Part shown: one piece after another, positions 1 through 28,891 of the stretch | Position numbering within the stretch: position 1 is the first letter of the stretch | How the letters are laid out: each line of letters begins with the position of its first letter | Translations under genes and position numbers: made by a program | The notes under the pieces: generated by a model | The model's database searches: none | Seen by the model: the letters and a program-made list of their open reading frames with translations, nothing else | Told to the model about the DNA's origin: nothing | Origin: Paralichthys olivaceus | Taxonomy: Eukaryota; Chordata; Actinopteri; Pleuronectiformes; Paralichthyidae | DNA length: 64,000 bases | Reading direction: 5' to 3' | NCBI RefSeq assembly: GCF_024713975.1 | Contig: NC_091116.1 | Coordinates: forward strand, 12,120,986-12,184,985

Positions 1-880
1 CACAACTACAACAACTCTGCGTCTGTGTATTTTCAAAATAAGACTCTGCAAAACCTCTTTCCCTCTCAGTTCGTCCACCTGTTTGGTTTTAGTGTTGTTT
101 CTTATTTACGTTTCGCTCCATACACACAAATACTTCAAACCGAATATTTATTAGTATATTATTACAATATTTGTACACGGACAGCCTTCGACGGTGGTGC
201 GCGCGCACACCGTCAGAGATGGAGGATTTGTCAAGAGAAAGAAGGAAGCAGCAAAAAACGGAAATCAGGGGCTGTGACCTTCAAAATTAAACATACTATG
301 TAACATTCCCACAATAAACAAAAGATAAAACTTTATTGACCCCCCCCCCCCCCCCCCCCCCCTTTAAACTGAAAATCTAATTGTGCACATTAGTGTCCTC
401 CTGCAAATTATCTGCAATTATATTATCTCTTATTGTGAGAAATCACTCATTTATGTATACTCTCATACCATTTTATATTATTATATCATGTTATATAATT
501 GTGAATATAAACCTATGTATATATGTACATTTATGCTTGATATAATTATGTCTTTCTAGTATATTATGGTGAATTTAGACTCATAAACTATATATTAAAC
601 CTGCCTATATAACAGTATGATATGTTTATTTAGTATTCAACATGTAAAACGATTATTGTGAAAAGTCACCCATTTATATCATTGCACATCATCTTATATT
701 CATTTTATATTGCAAAGTATAGTGAATCTATTCCAATATATAGAGTTATACTTACATCTGTATATAATTCCACTACATATACTGTACAGCTATTTAGTAT
801 GCTATGAATTTACACATACGTATTCATTAATAAATAAATCAGAGCAGGCTTATAGTTTGTGATAACCAGGAGAGAACCTG
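1..880. other. AT-rich intergenic DNA, no gene seen
   Basis: No convincing coding exon is visible. The stretch from about 370 to 840 is strongly AT-rich and seems to hold a degenerate duplication: the segment beginning near 430 (TTATTGTGAGAAATCACTC) recurs near 652 as TTATTGTGAAAAGTCACCC, followed by similar ATTTAT/ATATT-rich text. A 92-codon open frame at 25-303 lacks family resemblance or splice context and is probably chance. Confidence 0.5.
340..362. repeat. poly(C) homopolymer run
   Basis: An uninterrupted run of about 23 C follows TTTATTGA. Such runs are prone to slippage and sequencing error, so the exact length is uncertain. Confidence 0.9.
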
Positions 881-1427
881 GTTTTCACACGAGGCTACAA
901 AATGCTCCCTGCGCTCTTTATTGTGAAGGCGCGCACCGGAAGCGCAGCGGGTTATTTTCCGCCGGCCTGACACAGCTTCCTGCGAACACACGGTTCCTGG
1001 GCGAACATGGTGGCAAATTGACAACGGCGTCGATATGAGGACGGTGAGGGCTTGAAGACGAGAGGAGGTCCGTCACAGGCTGCGGGCCCACCCGCCGACA
1101 CCACAGGAGAACCGCTTCGCCATGTTGGAGGAGGGCAGCGCACGACAGAGGCCGGGGGAAACGTAAAGGCGTCGGGGAGTGTTTGTGAAAACGACGCGCA
1201 GAGGAGGACAGCGGCTTCACCGGTCAGCCATGGAGGATGCGGCCCGTGGTCGCCAGCGCCTGATTCCCCATCCGAGCCCCGCTCCTTTTCATGGGAATTA
1301 CCGGTGATCGCGAAGGCCAGCCGGGACTACCCACCGCCCGACACCCGAGGGGAGGCAAACGCGGAGCGGACCCCACGTCAATGACTGTTGCGGCAGAGGA
1401 GCCCCCACGGTGGCCGGTTCCCAAAAT
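880..1427 (+). promoter_or_regulatory. nalf1: CpG-rich promoter / 5' leader of nalf1
   Basis: Base composition switches abruptly near 900 from AT-rich to GC- and CpG-rich and stays so through the first coding exon. This is the usual look of a vertebrate CpG-island promoter. The transcription start cannot be fixed from sequence. The open frame extends upstream of the chosen ATG, but only through a GTG at 1410. Confidence 0.45.
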
Positions 1428-15998
<14,571 letters not shown>

Positions 15999-16355
15999 AC
16001 CTTGGGGTCGAATCAAGGTCAGAGCTTGTAAAGAGTGATGTCGCTCGAGAGGATTTTACGGCTTTTACATTTTCATGGCTGCCAGGGACACATCTGGCGA
16101 GACACGGTGGGAATGCCTCTACAATCTACTGCAGATGAACCATCAACCACAGGAAGTGGGAGGGTTTTAACTGGAGCTAAGGGTGCTGGGACTGGACATA
16201 GACAAACCAAGACGTTTGAGAACCACTCCCCTAAAGAACTGACCTCTTGCCACTTGAAACCTGCTCATTGTTTCTATTCCATCCAAATGTTTTCTAGCAT
16301 ATTGTCCCTCCTCTCCTTCCCTCCCTTCCTTCTCTCCACTCTCTCCCTCTGTTTT

Positions 16356-16389
<34 letters not shown>

Positions 16390-16405
16390 CATGTCAGATC
16401 TTTAC

Positions 16406-16727
16406 TAGAGCCCGACCGATTTATCAGCTCCCGACAAAAATCAGCCGATACGTGACAAATCTGCACCAGCTTTATTTCTGCCATTATTAAAACTTATATT
16501 TCACAGAAGAAACAAAGCAGAATATGTTTATTTTCTTAAGTCAAGTTCTACATATTTTGTTGTGTGTGAGTTTTCTTTTTATTTATAGATATTTATTACA
16601 AAGTTTATGTTAATTGGTAAAATATCAAGCCTCAATTACATTTCTTTTCCCGATATATCTGTATTTGACATTTTTTACTGCCTAATATTGGTATCAACCT
16701 CGAAAAATGCATATCGGTCAGGCTCTA
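16406..16727. mobile_element. MITE-like element with TAGAGCC inverted repeats
   Basis: The element begins TAGAGCCCGACCGAT and ends ATATCGGTCAGGCTCTA, which are inverted repeats of each other with about two mismatches over the outer 17 bases. It is 322 bases long, has no transposase frame, and internally contains more of the GATA/CGATA-rich text typical of this fish repeat. It is probably a non-autonomous DNA transposon. Target-site duplication was not clear and the superfamily is not assigned. Confidence 0.75.
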
Positions 16728-17178
16728 ATGATCACCCTTTACACTTTTACTGCTTTTGTTTTTTCCAGGTGCCAGAATGTTTTGACATCAACTGTGTTTC
16801 ACTTTCTTCTCTCCATCATTCTTCTGAACTACCTTGTGTGTGATGTTGCTGGAGCTTCTGCCTGGACCAGCTCACCTCTCTCCTTCACGTGGGGTCTCTG
16901 AAAACAATACATCTTTGTGATTCCTCTGTACTCCGATGTCCAGCTGGTGTTTTGTCCCACGAGATCCTTTTTTCAACCAATGACGTGACATGCCTCCATG
17001 TTTTAGGACCTTAAGTGCTCTGAGACTGGCCGTGCGCTCGCTCTTCTCTAACTTGTCGGGAGATGAAGGTTCAGCTTGTGGTTACAGGGTGGCGGTGAAG
17101 CGGTGGTTAAGCGGTTTACCTCAGACAGTGGGGTTGGGTATTTGCAGTTGCCAGGACATGCATGAAGTCAAAATACCA

Positions 17179-17476
17179 GGGGCCTCATTTATCTACCAAA
17201 CAATTTTCTACACAAAGGATCCAACGTGTAATAGTAAAAGTCCATTCAGGTTTTTATTTGATTCATCTACACCATTTACCTTAAATATTACCTTAAACCA
17301 CATCGTTTCCATATATTAAAACTACTTGGACGTTCATAGGGATTTCTGTGCCCACATTAGTTATTTTGGTGGCGTCTGTATTCATGTGCACATGTGAACA
17401 GATGAGATTAATCAGAAACACCATTTTACTCTCCATGTAGAACTCGTCCTGTGCTTGGTTGGATAAATGAGGCCCC
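17179..17476. mobile_element. MITE-like element with GGGGCCTCATTTAT inverted repeats
   Basis: The left end GGGGCCTCATTTATCTACCAA is mirrored at the right end by TTGGATAAATGAGGCCCC. The length is about 298 bases and there is no coding capacity. The terminal motif GGGGCCTCATTTAT is common in teleost genomes at the ends of short non-autonomous DNA transposons. The superfamily is uncertain. Confidence 0.75.
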
Positions 17477-17854
17477 GGGATCTTGGAGTAGCCTATGAAG
17501 CAGATTCTGGCAGTGGAGCAATATCGAGAAGAAAACAGCCAGTGTTAGCGTTCGCTTCGTGGCCTCTTTGCTGCCGTCGGCTCAACTTTTCAGTATCGTA
17601 GTTGTGCAAGTGCCCAAGAACCATTCAGTCAATCAATCAATAGTCGACTCTAGATGTCCCTCACTGGCAAAGGGCTGTGCTAGTGTCAGCGCACGAGGAG
17701 TGGGAGGAGTTTTAAAGGGCTGATCCATCCCATTCCTATGTGTTTTTTTCTGCGTGGCTGCTGCTGCTAAAGTGCACGTTGACAATGAGGACATGTCACG
17801 AGAGGATGAGGGAGCAAGAGACGGGACAGAAAGCAAGATTTATCCCAAACTAAA

Positions 17855-17950
17855 GCTGTTTTCAGACGTGACCTCCGGAGGATGTCCACTGAATTGGGTT
17901 TGGACTTTCTCCGGAGTTTGTCTTTCACACGTGAACAACGCAGCTTTAGT
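17855..17950. repeat. dispersed repeat copy A (CTCCGGAGGATGTCC family)
   Basis: About 90 bases, including TTCAGACGTGACCTCCGGAG, are closely similar to a second copy at about 49706-49815 on the same strand. Both include GGACTTTCT and GAACAACGCAGC or GAGCAACGCAGC. No coding frame is shared, so this is probably part of a non-autonomous transposon. Confidence 0.6.
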
Positions 17951-18108
17951 GATGGGGATGCTTTTTGTCCTGGTTGCCTCTTGTGCTCAGTTACCGACAG
18001 ACTGGAGTTGTAACTTCACCTGGTTATTGACGTGGTATTAGTGCCTCCTCCCTTCACAGCTTGACTTTACCTCGCCTCACTTACAGTAATGACCATTGAT
18101 TTACTCGT

Positions 18109-18111
<3 letters not shown>

Positions 18112-18148
<37 letters not shown>

Positions 18149-18151
18149 CAC

Positions 18152-18181
<30 letters not shown>
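18112..18181. repeat. (CA)n microsatellite with CGCA interruptions
   Basis: A dinucleotide tract of about 70 bases interrupted by three CGCA units, lying between nalf1 and the dehydrogenase gene. Confidence 0.95.
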
Positions 18182-18182
<1 letters not shown>

Positions 18183-19405
18183 GCATCAGTGCTGGATTTT
18201 CAGTTCATTAACTTGTGTTAATCTTACGCGATGTTGTTTTATTTGTTTTCCTCGACAAACTGGTGAGAGCTACACTCCCATGAAGACAGCAGCGGATGTA
18301 ACAGGCCCTCACTCTGTGCTCCATCCCTTCCATCTCCAGCTGTTCATGATCTGAGTCCTGTGGATCTATGCAGACGAACCCCACCCCGCACTTCCCCACA
18401 AACCACCACCACCACCCACCCACCCCCTCGTCCTTTCTGTTGTAAATATGTCCTGAGGATGTGGGATCCCAAAAATGGCTGTCCCCCCCCACGCCCCCTC
18501 TCCCACACCCACCCACAGTTGGAATCTCAGTGTTTTTCTTTTCGCCTCCTCAGTTTTTGTCTGATTTCTTTTTTTAATATTTTTGCCGCATTTTTCTGTT
18601 GTCTAAAGCAGTGGTGTGAGTTGATGAGTAGGACTAAGTTGGATGTTAAAAAGAAGAGAAAAAGAGGTCTTACGAAAAATATACAAAAAAAAAGCTTGAA
18701 TTGAGAAAAGGGTTCAAATATAGAGAACAAAAAATACGTCATATTGTCATACTAGAGATGCTTTAGTTTGCTAATTTACTTTCTTTTTTTTCTACAAAAG
18801 ACTTGGATGAAATTATTTATAAAATGCGTCCCACAAGTCATGATCTTTTTTGGACGTTAAACAAATACATTTATTAACATTTTGTTCAAAAGAAAATAAA
18901 TATAAATTATGTTAAACATTACTGGTGTTTGTATTTCCTTCACGCTCTGTGTCTTTGACGTCTTAAACTGGCCCCCATGGTGGCCCCGAAGCGCCAAACA
19001 CAGCGGCAAATCTGAAAATACAATATGGGAAAGGGCGGTACCTGCTGTCGACAAGGATTGTTGCTTATTGGACGAATGGATTGTCCGTCTTTCTAACAGG
19101 AAGGAAATGCTGCTTCCATGTTCCTTTTTTGCTTCAGTCGTGCGGCACCAAAGCCATGCAGCGAGGTTCTTTCCCGCTAAAGAGATGCACAGGTAGACAA
19201 TAATGTCGTTGTGTTTATTATCTGTTGTTGTTTTGTTTGTTGTACTTTTTGTTTTGTTGTTGTGTTTTATGATCTGTTGTCAGGTTTTTTAAATTTCCAT
19301 TGGGTTTTTTTTTGGTCATATTTTCTTATTTGTTGTTGTGTTCTTATTTAAAGAATTCAATATTGGACAGATTGGAGCCTGTGAAGCATCCTGGTTTCTC
19401 TTGTC

Positions 19406-19421
19406 GGCCAGCAGAGGGCAG
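19406..19421 (+). promoter_or_regulatory. CTCF-like motif, forward orientation
   Basis: GGCCAGCAGAGGGCAG fits the core of the vertebrate CTCF consensus (CCASYAGRKGGC type) on the plus strand. It lies about 0.8 kb beyond the 3' end of the dehydrogenase gene. The three CTCF-like motifs at 23.7-24.2 kb are on the opposite strand, so the pair is convergent. Binding is inferred only. Confidence 0.35.
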
Positions 19422-20189
19422 TATAGCATCATATTTATCTATGCCATTATGTCATAGGTATCAGTTTTGTAAATACACCCAATTTTTTTCAAGATCCAAG
19501 AACCATTTTATAAGAAATCAAAGAAAATGTTAAAGATTGCAAACAATTACAGAAGAAAACATTGATAAAATCTCCTATGATTAGACATTTTGTTGTTATT
19601 CATCATCAGACTCAAAAAGCAGAAATAAAGAGTTTAGTGTTTCGTGATAATCCGACCTGTAGTTTTCCATAAACAGTCAATTTCATCCAGCAGCCAGGCC
19701 TATGTGTTGGCCACAGGTTGTTTATGTGAGAGGATATTAGGCCATATTGACTGGTGGGAGTATATGTGGAGATTTCTACTCATGTTAGTCGTTTCCCACA
19801 ACTTCAAACAACTCCACTGGACTCAAATACAAACACAGGATGTAGATATGTGTGACAAAATGTGTTTTTCAGATTTTAATTTATCAATAATTCAACCAGA
19901 TGTTAATGATCCTGAGAAACCTGCATAGCTGTGCGACATGAACTTTGTAATCAAGCCTGAATCGGGCTGTTTCTTTATGGCTCTCACCCTTTCACACATG
20001 TCAAGGCCGACCAGCACAGACTGAACAAACCTCAACGTGCCTGTAGATAACGTTAAAGAATGCACAATTACACAGGAGCACATCAGTTGGTTAAATTGTT
20101 TATATCACAGAAGTAATGCACAACTGTTTCCCATCCAAATGTTGTGTAAGAGTTACACACATGAATACCACAAAAAGAAGAACGGCCTA

Positions 20190-22194
<2,005 letters not shown>

Positions 22195-22419
22195 GACTGC
22201 AGGAGCACAGAGGAGGAGACCGTTAATCACTGAGTTATATAAACAAGCGTGTGGCAATAAATTGTGCAACAGGATGATAAAGAGTTTGACTCAGTGGGCA
22301 TTATGGGAAACAGGTTTGAGTTCCACTTTATGCTTCTTTCAACCGGCTGCAATTCAAAAGGAAATATTGTCCTAAATAACAAAAAAATAATAAAGTATTA
22401 TTATAAACTAGTATTTAAC

Positions 22420-23170
22420 ATTTTGTGGCAAATGAATGTACTTCCTGTGCTTAAAAAACGTTTTCCGGCTTTAAAGCCTAAATATGAGCATTATAATATC
22501 AGATCAAATAAAGTATGATGATAAAATATCACAAACGGATGCATCAAAGTGAATAATCCAATAATTTCATAACACAAAATATGACATTTCTCTGTAAAAG
22601 GACGTAGGACACTTTAACTTCCATATGGCCTTTTCAAAATAAGAACTCAGAAGGAAACATGTTTTTTACTGCATTTACTTCTTTTGTTTATAGAATTATT
22701 TTCATCTCAAAAACCTAAACAGGAAAATTATATCATGAATCAGAACAATAATAATATAATAAAGCAAAAAGGATATTAGTTAAATAAAGGACAATGACAA
22801 TTAAAAAGGTGAAATTATGAAACAACAGTATTTTGCATTTTTTTGTGACACTTGACTTTCACTGCAATGTGGCCTTTTCAAAATAAGAGCTCACTGCACA
22901 TTTCAAAAGAAAAGATTTTACTCAATTTACTTCCTGTGCTTCTATAATGATTTTCAGTATAAAAGTCTAAACAGGATCATTATATCAGGCTCAATCCAAA
23001 TAAAGCGTCATGAAGTCAAGTAAAATGATCAAAAACAAGTTTTTCATGTTTCATAAATTATGATAAAGTATAAATTATAAATAAAGAATAATTATAATTT
23101 AAAAAAATCAATTTTCTTGTTGACGCTTCACTTCCATTGTCATGTGGCCTTTACAATATAAGAGCGGACA
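22420..23170. repeat. tandem repeat, about 245-275 bp period
   Basis: The phrase TGGCCTTTTCAAAATAAGA occurs near 22626 and 22870, and a variant (TGGCCTTTACAATATAAGA) near 23146. Between them recur ACTTCCTGTGCTT-like, CCTAAACAGGA-like and TATATCA-like words in the same order. The array sits inside the presumed first intron of the dehydrogenase gene. It is diverged, with AT-rich filler of variable length. Confidence 0.6.
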
Positions 23171-23405
23171 CGACGCTGTCATTGATTGATTAATATTAAA
23201 AACCTCGTCAACACTTTTCTGCGTTCGAACCTCTTTATATTCAGTCAATGGCTAAAACGTTCAAACGTCGCGTTGAAAAGAATCGTGACAAGTGAGACCG
23301 AGAGAAACCCGCGAAGCCTTCAGCAAGAAATCAGGTCTCCATGTTCAGAAGCGACAGAAGAAGAGAGAGAGAGAAAGTTTCCAACTGCTCAGAGAGAAGA
23401 ACAAT

Positions 23406-23450
23406 GATTATTAGGATTATTAGGATTATTAGGATTATTAGGATTATTAG
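23406..23450. repeat. 9-bp minisatellite (ATTATTAGG)5
   Basis: Five near-perfect head-to-tail copies of ATTATTAGG lie just inside the candidate first intron of the dehydrogenase gene. Confidence 0.95.
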
Positions 23451-23472
23451 AGAATAAAGCTGAGACTCTCAC

Positions 23473-23600
23473 CTGCTGCTCTGAAAACTAAACGTGTCTC
23501 TAACAAACCCCCCAAACTGGTTTGGACCACAGGAATTTACGGAGGCTCACAAGTGACAAGAAACCCAAAGCTCACAAGGCATCATGACGTCACCATCCAG
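23473..23600 (-). promoter_or_regulatory. candidate 5' non-coding exon and promoter of the dehydrogenase gene
   Basis: On the minus strand, CAGCAG/GTGAGAGTC at 23473 is a strong splice donor that could join to the acceptor just before the start codon at 22194. Just upstream, a perfect palindromic CRE (TGACGTCA) lies at 23585-23592. The placement is inferred from signals only; no transcript evidence is available. Confidence 0.4.
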
Positions 23601-23719
23601 CCAGCCAGCAGCAACTATTTCAGAAGCTCGTGAAGTTCAAATGTAAAAGTTTCACTAAATAAAACATCAAACTTTAGAGTTAAAACAGACGCTTGACTTA
23701 TTGTTTAAATCATAGCCAC

Positions 23720-24360
23720 GATGTCTCAAGCGCCGTCTGGTGGCTGTTTGCAGTATAGCAATAAGTCTTTCCTCCTCTACTTAAATTCATAAGTGGAAAT
23801 TATTTATATTATTATATGTGTTAGTGTATTAAACATCATTAAAAAAAAGATCAATAAGCAGTTAAATTATAATGAAGTTTAAAACTATAAAATAAAACAT
23901 TGTTTAAAGATGATGCGCCCCAAAAGTGTCTTGAGCACCATCTGGTGGCTGTTTGCAGTATAGCAAAAAGTCCTTCCTCCTCTACTTAAATTCATAAGTG
24001 CAAATTATTTATATTATCATATGTGTTATTGTATTAAACATGATTTAAAAAAATAAAATAAAATACATTTTAATTATCAATAAGCAATTCAAATTATAAT
24101 AAAGTTTAAAACTATAAAATAAAACATTGTTCAAAACATGATGCTCTCCAAAAGTGTCTTGAGCACCATCTGGTGGCTGTTTGCAGTATAGCAAAAAGTC
24201 CTTCCTCCTCTACTTAAATTCATAAGTGCAAATTATTTACATTATTATATGTGCATTATTATTGTATTAAACATCATTTTAATAAATAAATACAATTAAT
24301 ATAAATCATCAATAAGCTGTTCAAATTATAATAAAGTTTACAACTATAAAATAATATATA
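23720..24360. repeat. three tandem copies of a 205-228 bp unit, each with a CTCF-like site
   Basis: Three head-to-tail units share CTGGTGGCTGTTTGCAGTAT, TTCCTCCTCTACTTAAATTC and TTAAACATSATT-like text. Each contains a motif matching the reverse complement of the CTCF consensus: GCGCCGTCTGGTGGC at 23730-23744, and GCACCATCTGGTGGC at 23935-23949 and 24163-24177. Spacings are 205 and 228 bases. The last unit decays into ATATAT near 24350. Confidence 0.8.
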
Positions 24361-27300
24361 ATATATATACAATACAATATATTTCAAAGGTCATCAGTGC
24401 ATTTTACATTTGCAGTGTTGTATGCTGATTTATTTGTAAAGTCAGATTTCTGCACATGTGGATGATTCTGGCCTTTATATAACGTTTACGTGGAAAATAC
24501 ATAATCTGAATAAAATAATACACATTTCACACGGTGCTGCTTAACAACATAAAGTCACAAAATAGACTCAATTTACACTGAGCTGATAATGAACCTCCAC
24601 ATCCTCCAAATGTCCCAGAAAATACTTAATTCAGATCTCACATCAATCACCATAGTAAACATGAACCTTTCATAAAAACCTTATCATGTGTTTTACATGA
24701 GATATTTGTGTGTTTTAATGATTTCACAGGTTAAATTCTGCTTCTACAGTTGTTATTAACCTCAAACAGAACTTTTCAGATGTTGATGAAGAATCAAGGG
24801 ATGAATAAGACCACTGTTCTATGTAAATCATCCACACTATTTATAAAGCTGTCCATGTGTAAATTATTGTCCTTTCCCCCCCAAAATTCATCTTGGACAC
24901 ATAATAATTAGAATAACTAAACACTTTATTTACGTAGCAGCATTAAAACACATGTACAAGGTGCTTTACGGGTTAAAAATCTGATTTTCAACAGTTAAAC
25001 AGCAAAAAATAAGACAAAATTGAAGATCACGCAGCATTAGATACAGATACAACACAGTGAAATGTTGCAGGTGAGAAGACAGTGAAAACAAGATAAAAAA
25101 GAACATTATACAATGATTGAAATAACTGGAATCAAAAAAATAAATGTGTCTTGAAGAGAGATTTAAAGAGTTTTCCTGATGGGTCTTCTCAGGGGTTCCA
25201 CAGAGGTCATGATCCTCTTCTTTGATTTTTCAAGACAGCATTTGGACTCACGCAGGAGTCAGTGACCGACCGAGCGTTACCTCGGGTGTTTTCATGTGAT
25301 TCATCAATCAGTCACTTTTCATGACTGAAAAAATCAATTATAGTGAGTGAAACTTTACAGATACAAATTAAGCATTTCGTGGGACTCAATTATCATTTTC
25401 TATGTTCATCTTTATTCTGAACATTAATATTCATGATGAATTTAACAAAATGAATAGAAACCAGTTGGCAGACTGTACCCACCTGTACCTTCATGTTATG
25501 TTCAATTATAAGTCATGCAGAACATGTTTTACAGCCTGCATTTGACTTGTGCAGTGATTAGTCAAGCCCTACAAATATAAGACATGTGCACAAAAATTAC
25601 TAATGTGTGTAGAACATGAATCTGGCAGGAAGTTCAGCAGGAAGAGGGCAATGACCTGTGGTGCAGGAGTGAATGCCAAAGCAGCGACACCAAGTCTCAC
25701 ACTCATATATTTACATACTTCTATCTGTCTCAGGTGGATGGTGGACACATGAGGAAAAAAAGAACAAACCTCCAACAGAGAAGATGGCTCTTAATTATTT
25801 GTACAGACTTTTATTGTGATTTACATAATTTACAAAGTGGAAACACACCTGAAGATTCAATTTAATGAGTTTTCATCGTCTTACTTAAGACTCAATGTTT
25901 AAAAGTAGACTGTGATGAAAAGTCTCGTGTGGTTTGATTCATGAAAACATCCTCAAACTGTCAGTTAATGAGTCTATGATGAATGAAAATCTGCAGGAAA
26001 ACAGATTGTGACATTTGATTATCATACCAGATAATGTGCTGGATTCAAAACAATAATCACATAGTTTGAACAGTTGTATTATTTCTCCAAACTCCACCCC
26101 CGCGAGTCTACCTAACTTGGTCAATTCCAAGTTCCCCTTCTCCATAAATCCCATTGGACTCCTCCTCTTCCTGTTTGCCAGTCGGTACTTCCGCACGGAT
26201 GCAGAGCTGCGTGGATCTGGAGCCCATAGATCTTCATGATGTAAATACTGTTTCAAATATCAACCCAGTTATTCGATCTTCTGTGTGTTCGACGTGTCGC
26301 TGCACATTTGTCGTTGTTCACTTGTGTTTTAGAGGAAAACTCGTCTCATTAGTTCCTCACGTCAATGCTAAGCTAAGCTAGCATCACAAGCTAACCGCAC
26401 CTGAGCGTGTGTGAAATTCTCATGTAAACACTTGATCACTTGTTTTGTCCTAAACTAACTAAAGTACGTCCAGTTGACTCTGAGGAAACATCTGGAGATG
26501 TATCTTCATATAATATATAATAATATACAACAATGATCAGCTTTTCATTTCCATCAATATCAAAGTAACACAAGTTCAATACACATAGTTGGTTTCATAG
26601 ATTTGTATTGTGTGAACTCAGTGAGGAGAAATAACACAGGATTGATCTACATCATTCAAATATTCTGAAAATGTGAATTTAAACTCAAAATTACAGTAAT
26701 GTAACATTTATCGTGTTTTTTATATTGAAATGTTTTTCATAATGTATTTATATTATTATTTAGATATAATTGATTAACTTTAAATTAACTTCTAATAACT
26801 AATGCGGCATTTATTGAGATCATTCTCTGTGAATCTTATTAAGAGAAACAAGTTCTCATCAGTTTATATCAACAATTATCTCCATTAATGTCTCATTATT
26901 ACTTGTTGAGCTGTTTTGCTCCTGAATGAGGATTTTGCTTTCAAACACTTGATAAATATGGGCTATACAATTAGAATTTGATGGACTGACTGAGAACGAC
27001 AAACACTCGATAAATAGTACAACATTTTACAGACATGACGCAGATCTACAATGTGTTTTACCTCCTCATTGTTTTCACAATGCATAACCATTATATTGAT
27101 ATATATTGGACATCATTATTGATATTCTTGTATTGCTCAGCCCTAATTTGACCTTTATTAGAATGTTAATGTCACCGTTTGAGCTCCATCTAAATGTATT
27201 TTATATGAACTAAAGTGAGTCAGTTGAGTCACAAAGACATCGATAGACTCAATTGAAAATGTTAAAGTAGAGTCTATCTATTCTATGAATATCCTGTTAT

Positions 27301-28496
27301 AATTCAGCTTCTTACTGGACCAGATGGACATTTTGCCCACAAGTTGAACTCTTTCATTTCCTATCCCTGTGGTTGTAGTTTATACAAGAACATTTGTTAC
27401 CACCTAGAAATGGAACAGCAGTGTGTTAGCTTGTAAAAGTAAAATTCAACTGTAATATTTGGATTTGAATTATTTTATAATTGTATGATTATAATTGTAT
27501 GTGAGATTGTTAGATTAGCTCAAGCATGAAAAGTCAGTCAACAAAACAATGTTGTTTTGAGCCAAGCAAGTTAAAACTGGAAATGCTGTGACACACTTAA
27601 CACTCAGAAGATCTAATCAATGGTTTGTTATTTTAGGTAAAGCAGTTACAGAGGAGATCCCACACGGAGCCACCAGGGGCCGGAGCTGCTGCCAGGAGCC
27701 ACCATGAGGGCACTATTGCATAAAATAGCGAAACATTTATAAGATGTATATTATGTCGTCCAAAATATGGAAAAAAGTCATAGGTTAGTATGTCGTTTAA
27801 AATATGAAAAAAAAAGTCATAGGTTAGTATGTCGTCTAAAATATATGAAAAAAAAGTCATAGGTTAGTATGTCGTCTAAAATATTCTTTCATGTTTGGAG
27901 GGAGAGGCTGCAACATACAGCTTCACCACCAGATGTCACTAGAGTCTACACATTGTATCAATAGTGTTGTATTGCCCAGCCGTACCAAACACATATATAT
28001 AAATATATATATATATATCATTTGATTGAAAACTGAAAAAAAATCACTCAACTATCCACAGTGAGTTGTAGTTGTACAAACACTAAGCTGTGTGAATTGA
28101 TGGAGAACACAACCCTGACTAACTGTGACTCTTATTTCCTGCAGATCTCCAGCTGTCTGTCTCAAGCTGAAGGCCTCTCACAGCAGCACAGAGCGAGTTG
28201 GACCAAAAGACGAGATAAACGACGATTGCTCCCCAAAAGATGTGGCAGACTCTGGCTCCAAATGCACAAGATGGAAGCTTTTGTGTCCTGGATATTTTGG
28301 CATAAATTCTGCCCAGCTCACGATATGATGCTATTAAGATGTTGTTTGATCCAATTCGTGGCAACCATCACTCATTGAAAGATCATGTTATCCCCATACA
28401 AGCTGGCATGTTCCAACCAGACAGACAATTTTAAATTGCCTCTGCTGTGCCATTAATTAGTATTTCAAGTAGTTTTCATATATATATATATATATA
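24361..28496. other. gene-poor AT-rich intergenic DNA
   Basis: No coding exon was recognised. A locally less AT-rich patch at about 26080-26400 contains CGCGAG, CTTCCGCACGG and repeated GCTAAGCTA words but no supported exon. A minisatellite lies at about 27750-27895. The stretch 28060-28480 has short open frames on both strands without family resemblance, may be transposon debris, and abuts the Gypsy LTR. Confidence 0.5.
27750..27895. repeat. minisatellite, about 50-bp unit (GTCATAGGTTAGTATGTCG)
   Basis: The phrase AAAAAGTCATAGGTTAGTAT followed by GTCGTYTAAAATAT and an A run is repeated three times, preceded by a variant start (TATGTCGTCCAAAATATGG). This unit type is frequent in fish genomes. 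The short open frames across it have no meaning. Confidence 0.85.
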
Positions 28497-28891
28497 TGTC
28501 ATGCCCTCCTCCTCACCTGCCTACTAGTCTCTCTCTCTCCCTCTCTATTGGTGTGTAGGTGCAGGGCTGATTAATCATGCGAACCTGGTGTGCTGGAGTT
28601 GGGGTCTTGATTGACCAGCTGCCTATTTAAGCTCAACCACTGCTCTCAGTCAGCGCCGGACTATAGACTCCGTTAAGTTAGTGATAGCTGCGGCTATTCA
28701 AAACTATTACTTTCTGTATACGTCCTGCGAGCCTGCAACCTAACTTTTCTGTATTCCTGCTCAGGACCAGCAGCTGGATTACAGCCCTGACTCCAGTTCC
28801 AGAGCCCTGCCTGCCTGCTCAAACTGTTGGACTTCTCCAATAAACTCAGTAACTTGAAACCTGCCTCTGCGTCCAAGCCCGGTTCTTAACA
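28497..28891 (+). repeat. 5' LTR of Gypsy element
   Basis: The 395-base repeat runs from TGTCATGCCC to GGTTCTTAACA, with the usual TG...CA ends. It holds a TATA-like TATTTAA at 28624-28630 and an AATAAA near 28838. The word GCCGGACTATA at 28655-28665, about 31 bases downstream of the TATA motif, probably marks the transcript 5' end (start of R). No matching 3' LTR is visible in the window. Confidence 0.85.

Larger units (their letters stand above)
15999..20189. other. nalf1 3' UTR and intergenic region
   Basis: The nalf1 3' UTR starts here, but its polyadenylation site was not fixed. The rest is intergenic and contains two inverted-repeat MITE-like elements (16406-16727 and 17179-17476), part of a dispersed repeat also found at 49.7 kb, a (CA)n tract at 18112-18181, and a CTCF-like motif near 19406. 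No further coding exon was recognised. Confidence 0.6.

Noticed and set aside
18527-18742. Phe/Leu-rich minus-strand open frame
   Set aside because: It arises from T- and A-rich simple sequence and has no start context or homology.
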